Shown one piece after another: positions 24,868 to 36,845 of a DNA stretch of 64,000 nt (the first letter of the stretch is position 1; the number at the start of each line of letters is the position of its first letter). The stretch spans positions 6,559,501 to 6,623,500 of the forward strand of contig NC_021658.1 in assembly GCF_000418325.1 (NCBI RefSeq). The letters are read 5' to 3'. The translations under genes were made by a program, and so were the position numbers. The stretch comes from Sorangium cellulosum So0157-2. Lineage in GTDB: Bacteria > Myxococcota_A > Polyangia > Polyangiales > Polyangiaceae. The notes under the pieces were generated by a model. That model saw only the letters and a program-made list of their open reading frames with translations. It searched no databases and was not told where the DNA came from.

Positions 24868-25869
24868 TCACGCCCCGCCCTTCTCGACCTTGCCGAACAC
24901 GATGTCCGACGCCGTGCCGCTCATCACCACGGCGGCCACCGCGATGGCGACCGCGACGGCGACCGCGCCGACGACCCGGGACGGCTTCATCTGCCACCAC
25001 ATCGCCAGGCCGGTCAGCGCCCAGAGGACCAGGGTGATCCCGGTGATGTCCGCGAACAGCGCCCAGATCCAGGTCATGCCGCCGTGCACCGGAAAATGGT
25101 GCGTCTTGTGGAGCATCCCGAGCAGCTCCACGAAGAGCGGCTGTCCGGCGCCGCCGTCGAGCCGCCCGTCGAGGCGGCCCGCGCCGAGGTCGTACGTGAC
25201 GTTCCACAGGCGGCCGTCCGCGTCGCGCATGCGAAAGCGCAGCTCGGGGCTGACCTTCGGGTGGGCGCGCAGCGGCCCCGCGCCGTCGATGCCCAGCTTG
25301 GGCAGCAGATCCTTCACCTGCGCCTCCACGGCCGCCATCCGGTGCTCGGGCAGCTCGACCGTCGCGCCGGCAAAGGGGGGATCTGGGGCCTTCGCGGGCT
25401 CGGGCGGGAACGTGGAGAGCGTCGCGGCGCCGTCGTCCAGGCGGATGAGCACCATCGTGCGCCCCCCCTCGCTGGTCGAGCCGATGAGCTCGGGCCAGCC
25501 CGAGAACGCGCCGGGGGTCGACGCATCGAGCGTGTAGCGAGACGGCGAGCCGGCGTTGAGCTGCTCGACGACCTTGCGCGCCACGGCGTCCGGATCCCAC
25601 GGCCTGAACCCGGTGAGCGCCGACACCTGCTCGGCCGAGATCGACCGCCGCTCGAAGTCGCGCCCGATCTGCGGGTGGTTGAACAGCACGCCGCTGATCC
25701 CGAACAGCAGGATCCAGGGAAACACGAGCAGCCCGAGGTACATGTGCGCGCGCCGCACGACCTTCATGGCGGCGCCGTACCGCCGCCGCGGGCGGCGGCC
25801 CTGCGGGGCGCTGGGCTCCCGCGCGGGGCCGTCGCTCGTCGCACCTTCGCGATCGGGCGCGAGCATCAT
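24868..25869 (-). CDS. PepSY-associated membrane protein, probable ferric-siderophore reductase
   Basis: 333 residues. The PepSY-TM pattern is present: a first helix after RRAHMYLGLLVFPWILLFG with GVLFNHP, a large periplasmic part with two PepSY-like segments, then LGMLHKTHHFPVHGGMTWIW, a second helix with GLAMWWQMKPSR, and a last helix near the C-terminus. His residues in HMYLG, HKTHH and VHGG may bind haem. Such proteins (PiuB/FoxB/FsqA group) reduce ferric siderophores at the inner membrane. It overlaps the lipoprotein gene stop (ATGATGA), so it is co-translated with the uptake genes. Confidence 0.8.
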   Translation of the reverse strand: MMLAPDREGATSDGPAREPSAPQGRRPRRRYGAAMKVVRRAHMYLGLLVFPWILLFGISGVLFNHPQIGRDFERRSISAEQVSALTGFRPWDPDAVARKVVEQLNAGSPSRYTLDASTPGAFSGWPELIGSTSEGGRTMVLIRLDDGAATLSTFPPEPAKAPDPPFAGATVELPEHRMAAVEAQVKDLLPKLGIDGAGPLRAHPKVSPELRFRMRDADGRLWNVTYDLGAGRLDGRLDGGAGQPLFVELLGMLHKTHHFPVHGGMTWIWALFADITGITLVLWALTGLAMWWQMKPSRVVGAVAVAVAIAVAAVVMSGTASDIVFGKVEKGGA

Positions 25870-27119
25870 CGCAGCTTCGCGGCCGAGAACACGACGCCGG
25901 GCGCGCTCAGGCTCACCTCGCCGGGGCCGTCCCCGCCGAGCTCGCGGAAGGTGGTGGAGTCCTGGCCGAGGAACTGGAGCACGAAGCTCTTGCCGCCGAG
26001 CGACACGCTCACGACGCTGCCGCTCGTGGGCTCGGCGTCGAGCAGCGTGGCCTCCGGGGCGTCGCCGAGGGTGACGCTGGCCCACCGCCACGCCGCGGCG
26101 CTCGCGAGCACCCGCGGGTGGGTGTCCTCCTTGATCGCGAACGCGCCCTCGTCGAGCACGCGCAGGTACGCCTCGCCGCCCGAGCCGACGATCAGCGAGC
26201 CGGCCGCGTCGCCGTCGAACAGCGACCCGAGCTCGACGTGGAAGTCGGGGTCGAACTGCCCAGCCTCGAGATCGAACCGCAGCATGCACGGCGCCGCCGC
26301 GCTGTCGGGGTTGAGCCGGTGCACCGCGGCGCCGTACGCCTCGGTGGCCATGTAGATCTTGCCGTCGGGCCCCACGGCGCCGTCGCGCACGTAGCCGCAG
26401 CGATCGTCGGTGACGACGGTCGCCTCGTCCGTCGCCGTGTCCACGACGACGATCCCCGCCTGGCTCGGCACCTCGGGGCCGTTCCTCCAGCCGGCGAAGG
26501 AGATCACCGCGCCGTCCGCGCGCAGGGGCGCCGCGGTGAAGGTCAGCGTGGCGTCCCCGAGCACGAGCGCGTCGAGCGGGATGGCGCCGGTGACCGTCAT
26601 CTCCTTCGGATTCCAGATCACCACCTGGGCGGTGTACCCGTCGAAGAAGTACGCCTTGGTCTCGGACACGAACTGGAACTGCCCCCCGTACTCGTCGATC
26701 TTCGCGAGCCCCTGGCCCTGGAAGCTCACCGTGGCGCCCTTCTTCAGGCTGCCGTTCGCCTGGAGGTCGTAACGGGTCACGGTCGGCGCGGCGTCGCTCG
26801 CCACGAACAGGGCGCCCCCACCGTCGGGGCCCGCGCCGATGCCGCGCCCCAGGATCTCGATGCCGCTGTCGAGCGACAGCGGCTGCTCGCTGTCGAGCGT
26901 ATCGGTCAGGAGGATGTAGCTCAGCGTGTCGGCCGCCTCGACCCCGAACACCTGCGTCGTGAGCGCGATGACCTCCCCCGTGGCGCCGCCCGCGCCCCCG
27001 GTGCCGCTGTCACCCCCGTTGCCGCCGGCGCCGTCGCTCTCATCGTCGCCGCACGCGGCGAGGCAAGGGACGATCAGGGTGAACAAGAACGGCGTGAGCT
27101 GACGCAGAGAACGCGACAT
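25866..27119 (-). CDS. beta-propeller lipoprotein paired with siderophore receptor
   Basis: 417 residues. The lipoprotein signal ends LIVPCLAAC, followed by a Gly-rich linker (GAGGNGGDSGTGGAGG). The mature part has propeller-like repeats: GIGAGPDGGGALFVASDA, YGGQFQFVSETKAYFFDG, QVVIWNPKEMTVTGAIPL, GIVVVDTATDEATVV, GAVGPDGKIYMATEAYGAAV and GSLIVGSGGEAYLRV. ATG 27119 has AAGGAG 8 bases upstream. It lies 33 bp after the TonB receptor and overlaps the PepSY gene. By analogy with the btuB-propeller pair it may be a surface partner that captures ferric siderophore; that is inference. Confidence 0.75.
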   Translation of the reverse strand: MSRSLRQLTPFLFTLIVPCLAACGDDESDGAGGNGGDSGTGGAGGATGEVIALTTQVFGVEAADTLSYILLTDTLDSEQPLSLDSGIEILGRGIGAGPDGGGALFVASDAAPTVTRYDLQANGSLKKGATVSFQGQGLAKIDEYGGQFQFVSETKAYFFDGYTAQVVIWNPKEMTVTGAIPLDALVLGDATLTFTAAPLRADGAVISFAGWRNGPEVPSQAGIVVVDTATDEATVVTDDRCGYVRDGAVGPDGKIYMATEAYGAAVHRLNPDSAAAPCMLRFDLEAGQFDPDFHVELGSLFDGDAAGSLIVGSGGEAYLRVLDEGAFAIKEDTHPRVLASAAAWRWASVTLGDAPEATLLDAEPTSGSVVSVSLGGKSFVLQFLGQDSTTFRELGGDGPGEVSLSAPGVVFSAAKLR

Positions 27120-27152
27120 GAAAAACACTCCTTGGTTCGATCGATCACGTGG

Positions 27153-29991
<2,839 letters not shown>

Positions 29992-30152
29992 CACCTCTCC
30001 GACCCGGCGCGCTGCAGCGCCGCCGGCCGCCGCGCCGGACGGCCGTGCGCCGCGCCGCCGCCCTCGGCGTCCCGCCTCCTGGTCGACCCGGCTCTCGCCC
30101 GCGAGGCCGCGATCGGCGCTCGCACCTCGGCGCTGCTGCGAGCGTGCATGGG

Positions 30153-30383
30153 TCAGAGCTCGACCTCGGTCTCGACCGTCGCGTCGTCCCCCGCCGGCGC
30201 GATCGGGATGACCACGACGCGCTTGCATCGCCGGCACTTCAGCTCGATGCCGCCGGCCACGTGCCGCGCGAGCATGCTGCCGCAGTCGCAGCGCACGGCG
30301 TCGGTCCCCCCATGACCTGCGACGCCGCAGCGCTCGCACCGGCCGCCGGACGGAGCCTCCCGTTTCAGCGTCAGGTCGTTCAT
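30153..30383 (-). CDS. small zinc-ribbon protein, first gene of receptor operon
   Basis: 76 residues with two Cys pairs of zinc-ribbon type: CERCG near the start, then CDCGSMLARHVAGGIELKCR with RCKRVVVIP. The second ribbon resembles the Com family of small zinc-finger translation activators of Mu-like phages. The acidic tail is DDATVETEVEL. It is the first gene after a Fur-box-like promoter and lies 161 bp before the TonB/receptor fusion. Its role is unknown; a regulator or metal-binding protein is possible. Confidence 0.65.
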   Translation of the reverse strand: MNDLTLKREAPSGGRCERCGVAGHGGTDAVRCDCGSMLARHVAGGIELKCRRCKRVVVIPIAPAGDDATVETEVEL

Positions 30384-30426
30384 CCCTGGCCCTCTTTCCC
30401 GTCCACGACGATTCCAAAAATGATAA

Positions 30427-30486
30427 TGAAAGTGACTTTCAGTTTACGAAGTCGAGCGTTTACCATGGAATCGGCCAGATCGTCAA
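30427..30486 (-). promoter_or_regulatory. minus-strand promoter with perfect 7-1-7 Fur-box-like palindrome
   Basis: Minus-strand TTGACG (30486-30481), a 17-bp spacer, GTAAAC (30463-30458). Downstream lies TGAAAGTGACTTTCA (30427-30441), a perfect 7-1-7 palindrome. It overlaps GATAATGAAAGTGACTTTC, 14 of 19 matches to the E. coli Fur consensus. It would control the zinc ribbon - receptor - lipoprotein - PepSY operon. Confidence 0.65.
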
Positions 30487-30609
30487 TCAAAAATCGCTCG
30501 CAGCGGAAGCGGCGCCTGGAGGTCTGGCTCGCCCGCCGAGGGCGCCCCGCGGGCCGGCGCACGGCGATCTCGCGAAAATCGGCCCATACGCCGGCCCGAG
30601 CGAATCCGC

Positions 30610-30655
30610 TTGACGGGATCTACCCGATCCTCTAGCTAATTGAAAGCAGCTTTCA
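30610..30655 (+). promoter_or_regulatory. plus-strand promoter with second 7-1-7 Fur-box-like palindrome
   Basis: TTGACG (30610-30615), a 17-bp spacer, TAGCTA (30633-30638), then TGAAAGCAGCTTTCA (30641-30655), again a perfect 7-1-7 palindrome, followed by a third half site CTTTCA. It is placed at the expected transcription start for the condensation-protein gene at 30906, leaving a leader of about 250 bp without a recognisable gene. Confidence 0.65.
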
Positions 30656-30905
30656 CTTTCATGTTCACGTGTTCCACCGAGTGCCGGCTCACCGCTCCAG
30701 GGCGAGCGCGCCGGGACCGGCCTCCGGGGCGGCGGGGCGACGTCGGTCAGCCCTGTCGCCCGATGCGCGCCGTCTCGGGCCCTCGTGCGAGCGCGCAGGC
30801 CGCGCGCTGTCCCCGCGAGTGGCGGCGGCGCGCGGAGGCGGAGTGAAGACGACAACGACGAGCCACGCGCGCTTCGTGGAAGCCGCGTCCTGAGGTCCTG
30901 AATCC

Positions 30906-32171
30906 ATGAGCGTCAGTCACCCCCTCACCCAAGCGCAAGCGGCCATGTGGCTCGACCACACGAGGGATCCGCAGAGCACCGTCAACAACACGGCGGAGCG
31001 CATCGAGCTGCGAGGGCCGCTCGACCTCGATCGGCTCCGGCACGCGCTCATCGCCATGCAGGGCGAGGCGGAGGCCCTGCACATCCGCTTCTTCGAGCAG
31101 GACGGCGAGCCCCGCCAGCGCCTCGGCGAGGCGGCGCAGCCCCCCGTCGCGCTGCGCGATCTGACCGGCGCGGAGGACCCGCGGCGCGCGGCCGACAGGG
31201 AGATCCTGGAGCGGCTCGACGAGCCCTTTTCGCTCGAGGAGGGGCGGCTCTACGACCAGACCATTTACCGGCTCTCGCCCGATCACCACATCTGGGTCTT
31301 CCGCGCTCACCACATCACCCTCGACGGCTACGGCTTCCAGCTCTGCAAGAGCCGGGTCGCCGAGCACTACCGCGCGCTCGGGGGCGGCGGGCCGCTCTCC
31401 CCGCGGTTCGCCGGCTTCGCCCCGGTGATCGCCGAGGACGTCGCTTACCAGGGCTCCGCGCAGGTCGCGCGGGACCGCGAGGCGCTCATGCGCGTTTACG
31501 ACGGGCTCGATCTGCCGCCGGTGCTGTTCGAGGAGCTGGGCCTCCTGCGGGGGAACCGCGCGAGCACGGCGCTGCCCGCGCGGCTCGGCGCGAAGCTCAA
31601 GAGGCGGGCGATCGAGCTCAAGACCAGCTGGCCCAACCTGCTCTTCGGCATGGTGGCGGCGTTCCACGCGCGCCTGACCGGGGAGCGCGACGTCCTCCTC
31701 GGCGTCCCGGTGATGCAGCGGATGGGCACCGCCGCCCTCAACGTGCCGTGCATGGCCATGAACATGATCCCCGTCCGGGTCCGCGTCGATCGGGACGCCA
31801 CCCTCCCGGAGCTGGCGCAGCGCGCGCGGCGCGCCTTCGACGGCCTGCGCGCCCACCAGCGGTACCATTACCTGCACCTCTGGCGCGACATGGATCACAA
31901 GCGCCTGTTCGGCCCCGAGGTGAACGTCATCCCGTTCAGCGCGCCGCTCGACTTCGGCCCCGAGCTCAGGGCGACCGTGACCAATGTCGCTTCCGGCCCG
32001 GTGGAGGATCTCTCCTTCGCCTTCTCCAGCTGGGGAGACGACATCCATTTCACGCTCGACGGGCACCCGTCGCTCTACGATCGGGCCACCCTCGAGGGGC
32101 ACCAGCAGGCGTTCGTGGCGGCGCTGGACGCGGGCTGCGACGCGCCCGCGGCGGCCACGCTGGCGTCATGA
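30906..32171 (+). CDS. free-standing NRPS condensation protein, VibH-like amide synthase
   Basis: 421 residues, a single condensation domain without adenylation or carrier parts. The active-site motif is HHITLDG (H135, H136, D140, G141). Other core motifs are LTQAQAAMWLDHTRDPQS (C1), VLLGVPVMQRMG (C4/C5 region), NMIPVRVRVDRDATLPELAQ (C5) and GPEVNVIPFS (C6). VibH of Vibrio cholerae, the best-known relative of this kind, joins DHB from an EntB-type carrier to a free polyamine. With EntB and EntE in the same locus, the likely product is a DHB-amide with a soluble amine. The acceptor cannot be read from sequence. Confidence 0.88.
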   Translation: MSVSHPLTQAQAAMWLDHTRDPQSTVNNTAERIELRGPLDLDRLRHALIAMQGEAEALHIRFFEQDGEPRQRLGEAAQPPVALRDLTGAEDPRRAADREILERLDEPFSLEEGRLYDQTIYRLSPDHHIWVFRAHHITLDGYGFQLCKSRVAEHYRALGGGGPLSPRFAGFAPVIAEDVAYQGSAQVARDREALMRVYDGLDLPPVLFEELGLLRGNRASTALPARLGAKLKRRAIELKTSWPNLLFGMVAAFHARLTGERDVLLGVPVMQRMGTAALNVPCMAMNMIPVRVRVDRDATLPELAQRARRAFDGLRAHQRYHYLHLWRDMDHKRLFGPEVNVIPFSAPLDFGPELRATVTNVASGPVEDLSFAFSSWGDDIHFTLDGHPSLYDRATLEGHQQAFVAALDAGCDAPAAATLAS

Positions 32172-32249
32172 GCGCCGCCCAGGGACCGCGCGAGGGCCGG
32201 GGCGCCGCCGCGACACGGGAGGCGGCCCGGGGCCGGGCGCGAGGCGATC

Positions 32250-33461
32250 ATGGCTAGCGCGCGCTCCGAACGGACGATCCTGCTCCTCGTCGCGGCGGTC
32301 CAGTTCGTCAACCTCCTCGACGTCATGATGGTCATGCCGCTCGGGCCGGACCTCGCCGCGGCGCTCGGCATCCCGCTGTCCGATCTCGGCCTCGTCGGCG
32401 GCAGCTACACCGCGGCCGCGGCGCTCTCGGGCGTCGCCGGCGCGTTCTTCCTCGACCGGTTCGACCGGCGCCGCGCGCTCGCGGTCGCGATGCTCGGCCT
32501 CGTCGTCGCCACGGCGGCGGGCGGCCTCGCCACCGGGCTCTCGACCCTGCTCGCGGCGCGCGTCCTCGCCGGCGCCTTCGGGGGGCCCGCGGCGGCGATC
32601 TCCCTGTCGATCGTCGCCGACGTCATCCCGCCCGAGCGGCGCGGCAAGGCCATGGGCGTCGTGATGGGCGCCTACTCGTTCGCCGCGGTGCTCGGCGTGC
32701 CGGCCGGGCTGGAGCTCGCGCGGCGCGGCGGCTTCCAGGTGCCCTTCTTCGCGGTCGCCGCGCTCGGCGTCCTCGTCGCGGGGCTCGCGACCGCGCTCTT
32801 ACCCTCGATGCGCGGCCACATCGGCGGCGCGGCGGCGCCGGGGAGCGCCCTCCGCGAGCTCCGCGCCCTGCTCGGCCGCCCGCTCGTCGCGCGCTCGTAC
32901 CTGGCGACCACGGCCCTGATGATGGCGTCGTTCCTGATCATCCCGAACATCTCGGCCTACGTGCAGAACAACCTCGGCTACCCGCGCGAGCGGCTCGGCC
33001 TGCTCTACCTCGCGGGCGGCGCGCTCAGCTTCGTCGTGATGCGCACGGCGGGCCCGCTGCTCGACCGGCTCGGCTCGTTCCGCACGAGCCTCTCCGGCGC
33101 GGCGCTGCTCGTCGCCGTCCTCTACGCCGGGTTCCACGCGTACGTGCCGGGGCTGCCCGTGCTCGCGGTGTTCGTCGGCTTCATGACCGGCACGACGATC
33201 TGCAACATCTCGTACAGCACGCTCGCCTCGAAGGTGCCGCCCCCCTCGGAGCGGGCGCGCTTCGCGTCGATGCAGTCGGCGGTGCAGCACCTCGCGTCCG
33301 CGCTCGCCGCGTTCGTGTCCGCGAGGATGCTCCGCGAGCTCCCGGACGGGCGCCTCGACGGCATGGGCGGAGTGGCCGCGCTGGCGATCGCCTGCGCGCT
33401 CGTCTTCTGCCCGCTGCTGCTCTGGATCGAGCGCCAGGTCGCGGTCGACAAGCTCGCCTAG
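32250..33461 (+). CDS. MFS transporter, probable siderophore exporter
   Basis: 403 residues with about twelve hydrophobic segments. MFS landmarks are DVMMVMPLGPDLAAALGI, the loop FLDRFDRRRALAVAM (D-R-x-x-R-R), PPERRGKAMGVVMGAYSFAA (motif between TM4 and TM5) and LDRLGSFRTSLSG. It belongs to the drug-efflux type of MFS proteins, the class of EntS and similar catechol siderophore exporters. It is 78 bp downstream of the condensation gene on the same strand and so probably under the same Fur-like control. Confidence 0.82.
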   Translation: MASARSERTILLLVAAVQFVNLLDVMMVMPLGPDLAAALGIPLSDLGLVGGSYTAAAALSGVAGAFFLDRFDRRRALAVAMLGLVVATAAGGLATGLSTLLAARVLAGAFGGPAAAISLSIVADVIPPERRGKAMGVVMGAYSFAAVLGVPAGLELARRGGFQVPFFAVAALGVLVAGLATALLPSMRGHIGGAAAPGSALRELRALLGRPLVARSYLATTALMMASFLIIPNISAYVQNNLGYPRERLGLLYLAGGALSFVVMRTAGPLLDRLGSFRTSLSGAALLVAVLYAGFHAYVPGLPVLAVFVGFMTGTTICNISYSTLASKVPPPSERARFASMQSAVQHLASALAAFVSARMLRELPDGRLDGMGGVAALAIACALVFCPLLLWIERQVAVDKLA

Positions 33462-33530
33462 GCGCCGACCACGCGCACGAGATCGCCCTCGCGCACCGCT
33501 CGCCCCCGAAACCTGCGAAGATGCGCCGCG

Positions 33531-34574
33531 ATGGGATCCCGATCACACGTCCTGCGCGCGGTCCTCTGGGCGGCGGTCTTCACCGCCGCGCTCGCCGCGA
33601 TGATCGTCCTCGGCTCGCGCAACCTGGCCCACTTCGACGCCGCCCTCGTCGGCTACACCTTCGCGACGCTCTTCGCCACCTTCGGCATCACGTACCGGTA
33701 CGTGATGTGGCTGCAGCGCCCGCCGACCCGGATGTACTGGCGCCGCGGCTGGCAGGCCTTCCTGTCGCCGCGGTCGTTCTTCGGGAACCTCGCGCGCCTC
33801 GCCCAGCGCACCGGCACCGAGGTCGCTGGTAACCGCTTCATCTTCCGGCGCGGCGCGCTCCGCGGCCTCGCGCACTGGCTGCTCATGTGGGGCTGCATCC
33901 TCGCGGCGGCGATCACGTTCCCGCTGGTCTGGGGCTGGATCCATTTCGAGACCGTGCCCGGCGATCTCGAGACCTACCGCACCTTCGTCTTCGGCTTCGC
34001 CGCAGGCGACTTCCCCATCGATTCGTGGTTCGCCTTCCTCGTGTTCCACGGCCTCGTCTGGTCGTCGTTCCTGGTGCTCGCCGGGGTCATGCTCGCCTTC
34101 CGCCGCCGCATGGTCGACCACGGCGCGGCGGCGGTGCAGCAGTTCGCCGAGGACATCCTGCCGCTGGTCCTCCTCGGCGCGATCAGCGTCACCGGCCTCA
34201 TGCTGACGGTCAGCTACACGTGGCTCCGGGGCTACGCGTACGACTTCCTCGCCATCCTCCACGCGGCCACGGTGATCGTGACCCTTCTGTGGCTGCCGTT
34301 CGGAAAACTCTTTCACATCTTCCAGCGGCCCGCGCAGTTCGGCGTCGGGTTCTACAAGGATGCCGGCGCGCGCTCCGAGCAGGCCCGGTGCGCGCGGTGT
34401 TCGCGCGAGTTCGCGTCCGCCGCGATGATCCGCGACCTCATCACCGTCGAGCGCGAGCTCGGCTTTCGTTACGAGACCTCCGGTCGCGCGGTCCATTACC
34501 AGCAGATCTGCCCGACCTGCCGCCGCGCCCTGTTCGGCCTTGCGCAGGGTGCGCTATGGCGACAGAAAGGCTGA
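33531..34574 (+). CDS. membrane subunit of molybdoenzyme operon (NarI/cytochrome-b-like) with C-terminal zinc-ribbon-like cysteines
   Basis: 347 residues. About six hydrophobic helices, with conserved His in GALRGLAHWLLMWGC, FLVFHGLVWSSF and LAILHAATVIVTLLWLPFGK that could hold haem b as in NarI-type subunits. After the last helix come KLFHIFQRPAQFG and a soluble tail with two Cys pairs, CARCSREF and CPTCRRALF. It probably anchors the complex and exchanges electrons with quinone. The molybdoprotein gene starts three bases after its stop. Confidence 0.7.
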   Translation: MGSRSHVLRAVLWAAVFTAALAAMIVLGSRNLAHFDAALVGYTFATLFATFGITYRYVMWLQRPPTRMYWRRGWQAFLSPRSFFGNLARLAQRTGTEVAGNRFIFRRGALRGLAHWLLMWGCILAAAITFPLVWGWIHFETVPGDLETYRTFVFGFAAGDFPIDSWFAFLVFHGLVWSSFLVLAGVMLAFRRRMVDHGAAAVQQFAEDILPLVLLGAISVTGLMLTVSYTWLRGYAYDFLAILHAATVIVTLLWLPFGKLFHIFQRPAQFGVGFYKDAGARSEQARCARCSREFASAAMIRDLITVERELGFRYETSGRAVHYQQICPTCRRALFGLAQGALWRQKG

Positions 34575-34577
34575 GCC

Positions 34578-36845
34578 ATGGCGACCCTCCCTGTCGATGA
34601 TCTCGCGATCACCCGCGCGTTCGGCCCGCACCTGTCGGCGCGCACGCGCGGCGATACCTCCGATGAACCCGAGCGCCTCGTGAAGACGCACTGCTGCTTC
34701 TGCGGCCAGCAGTGCGGCATCCAGCTCAAGGTCCGCCACAACGAGGTGATCGGGTTCGAGCCGTGGGAGGACTTCCCCTTCAACCGGGGAATGCTCTGCC
34801 CCAAGGGCGTCAAGCGGTATCTCCAGGGCTCCCACCCCGATCGCCTGCTGAGGGCCCTACGGCGCGATCCGGCCGCGCCGGCGGGGTTCCGCGCGATCCC
34901 CTACGCCGAGGCGATAGAGAGCGCCGCGCGCGCGATCGCGCGGCTCCAGGAGCAGCACGGCCCGGCCTCGATCGGCGTCCTCGGCGGCGCGAGCCTCACC
35001 ACCGAGAAGACGTACCTCCTCGGCAAGTTCGCCCGCGTCTGCCTGAAGACGCCGTACATCGACTACAACGGCCGGCTGTGCATGGTCAGCGCGGGCGCCG
35101 CGAACAAGAAGGCGTTCGGCATCGACCGCACGACCAACCCGTGGTCGGACATGGTCGGCACCGAGGTGATCTGGGTCGCCGGCTCGAACGTGGCCGAGTG
35201 CTCGCCGATCACGACCAACTACATCTGGCAGGCGCGCGAGCTGGGCGCGAAGGTCATCGTGCAAGATCCGCGGATCACGCCGATCGCGCGCACCTGCGAT
35301 CTCTACCTGCCGGTCCGCCCCGGGCGCGACGCCGCGCTCTTCGCGGGCGTGCTCCAGCTCATGATCGAGAACGGCTGGATCGACCGCGCGTTCATCGAGC
35401 AGGAGACGGTCGGGTTCGACGAGGTCGCCGCGTACTGCCGCGGCTGGCCGGCGGCGCGCGCCGCGGAGGTCACCGGCGTCCCCGAGCGGTCGATCCGCCA
35501 GGCGGCGGAGCTCTGGGGGACGGCGCGGTCGAGCTTCCTCCTCCACGCGCGCGGGATCGAGCACCACTCGAACGGCGTCGAGAACGCCCTCGGCACGATC
35601 AACCTCGTGCTCGCGTCGGGGCGCATCGGCAAGCCGAAGAGCGGCTACGGGACGATCGTCGGGCAGGCCAACGGCCAGGGAGGCCGCGAGCACGGCCAGA
35701 AGTGCGACCAGCTCCCCGGCTGGCGCGACATCCGGAACCCGGAGCACCGGCGCTACATCGCGTCGGTGTGGGGCGTCGAGGAGCAGGACCTGCCGGGGGC
35801 GGGGGTCGACGCGTACGAGATGTTCCGGAAGATCGACGCCGGCGAGATCAAGGGCCTCCTCTCCATCTGCTTCAACCCGAAGGTGTCGCTGCCTGACAAC
35901 CATTTCGTCGCGCGCGCGCTCGACAAGCTCGACTTCTACGTCGCGATCGACTTCTTCCTCAACGACACCGCGCGCCACGCCGACCTCGTGCTCCCCGGCA
36001 GCCTGCAAGAGGAGGACGAGGGGACCGTCACGCAGGTCGAAGGGCGGGTCATCAAGATCAACAAGGCCGTCGACTGCCCCGGCGAGGCGCGCCGGGACTG
36101 GGTGGTCATCCAGGACCTGGCCCGCGCGCTCGGCCGCCCCAAGGGCTTCACGTTCGAGAGCCCCCGCGCCATCTTCGAGGAGCTGCGGATCGCGAGCAAG
36201 GGCGGCGTCGCCGACTACTCGGGCATCACGTACGAGAAGCTCGAGCGGCAGATGGGCGTGTTCTGGCCCTGCTACAGCGAGGATCCCCGGACCGGCGCGC
36301 CGGCCCCCGACCACCAGGGGACGCCGCGCCTGTTCGAGCCGGGGAGCTACAACCCGGTCGCCAAGGGCGCGGGGCGGTTCTACTTCCCCGACGGCAAGGC
36401 GCGGTTCAACGTCGCCGACTACCGCGTGCCGGTCGACGACGTGTCCGACGAATATCCCCTCTTCCTGACGACCGGCCGCGTCGTGAGCCAGTTCCTCTCC
36501 GGCACCCAGACGCGCCGGATCGGCCCGCTCGTGAACCACTACCCCGAGCCGAAGATCGAGCTGCATCCGCGGCTCGCCGCGAAGCTCGGGATCGCCGATG
36601 GGGAGTGGGCGACGTGTGAGACGCGCCGGGGCGCCATCACCCTCCGCGCGATGGTCGTGACGACGATCCGCCCGGACACGCTCTTCATCCCTTACCACTG
36701 GCCCGGCGACAAGAGCGCCAACCGGCTCACGGTCGCCGCCCAGGATCCGGTCAGCAAGATCCCCCAGTACAAGGTCTGCGGCTGCCGGCTGCGGCGCGCC
36801 GACGGGCCGCCCGCCTACGCCGCAGAGCGGGAGCCGCAGCAATGA
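34578..36845 (+). CDS. molybdopterin oxidoreductase, NarB/NasA-like nitrate reductase catalytic subunit
   Basis: 755 residues. The N-terminal [4Fe-4S] motif is C-x2-C-x3-C with a distal Cys in RGMLCPKG. The Mo ligand is the Cys in NGRLCMVSAGAANKKAFGID, as in assimilatory and periplasmic nitrate reductases. Other family motifs are VWVAGSNVAECSPITTNY-like text at about residue 200, IVGQANGQGGREHGQKCDQL, DFFLNDTARHADLVLPGS and EEDEGTVTQVEGRVIKINKA. The C-terminal domain has TTGRVVSQFLSGTQTRRIGP. There is no Tat signal, so it is probably cytoplasmic. It overlaps the ferredoxin gene. Nitrate is the likely substrate; a related oxyanion cannot be excluded. Confidence 0.85.
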   Translation: MATLPVDDLAITRAFGPHLSARTRGDTSDEPERLVKTHCCFCGQQCGIQLKVRHNEVIGFEPWEDFPFNRGMLCPKGVKRYLQGSHPDRLLRALRRDPAAPAGFRAIPYAEAIESAARAIARLQEQHGPASIGVLGGASLTTEKTYLLGKFARVCLKTPYIDYNGRLCMVSAGAANKKAFGIDRTTNPWSDMVGTEVIWVAGSNVAECSPITTNYIWQARELGAKVIVQDPRITPIARTCDLYLPVRPGRDAALFAGVLQLMIENGWIDRAFIEQETVGFDEVAAYCRGWPAARAAEVTGVPERSIRQAAELWGTARSSFLLHARGIEHHSNGVENALGTINLVLASGRIGKPKSGYGTIVGQANGQGGREHGQKCDQLPGWRDIRNPEHRRYIASVWGVEEQDLPGAGVDAYEMFRKIDAGEIKGLLSICFNPKVSLPDNHFVARALDKLDFYVAIDFFLNDTARHADLVLPGSLQEEDEGTVTQVEGRVIKINKAVDCPGEARRDWVVIQDLARALGRPKGFTFESPRAIFEELRIASKGGVADYSGITYEKLERQMGVFWPCYSEDPRTGAPAPDHQGTPRLFEPGSYNPVAKGAGRFYFPDGKARFNVADYRVPVDDVSDEYPLFLTTGRVVSQFLSGTQTRRIGPLVNHYPEPKIELHPRLAAKLGIADGEWATCETRRGAITLRAMVVTTIRPDTLFIPYHWPGDKSANRLTVAAQDPVSKIPQYKVCGCRLRRADGPPAYAAEREPQQ

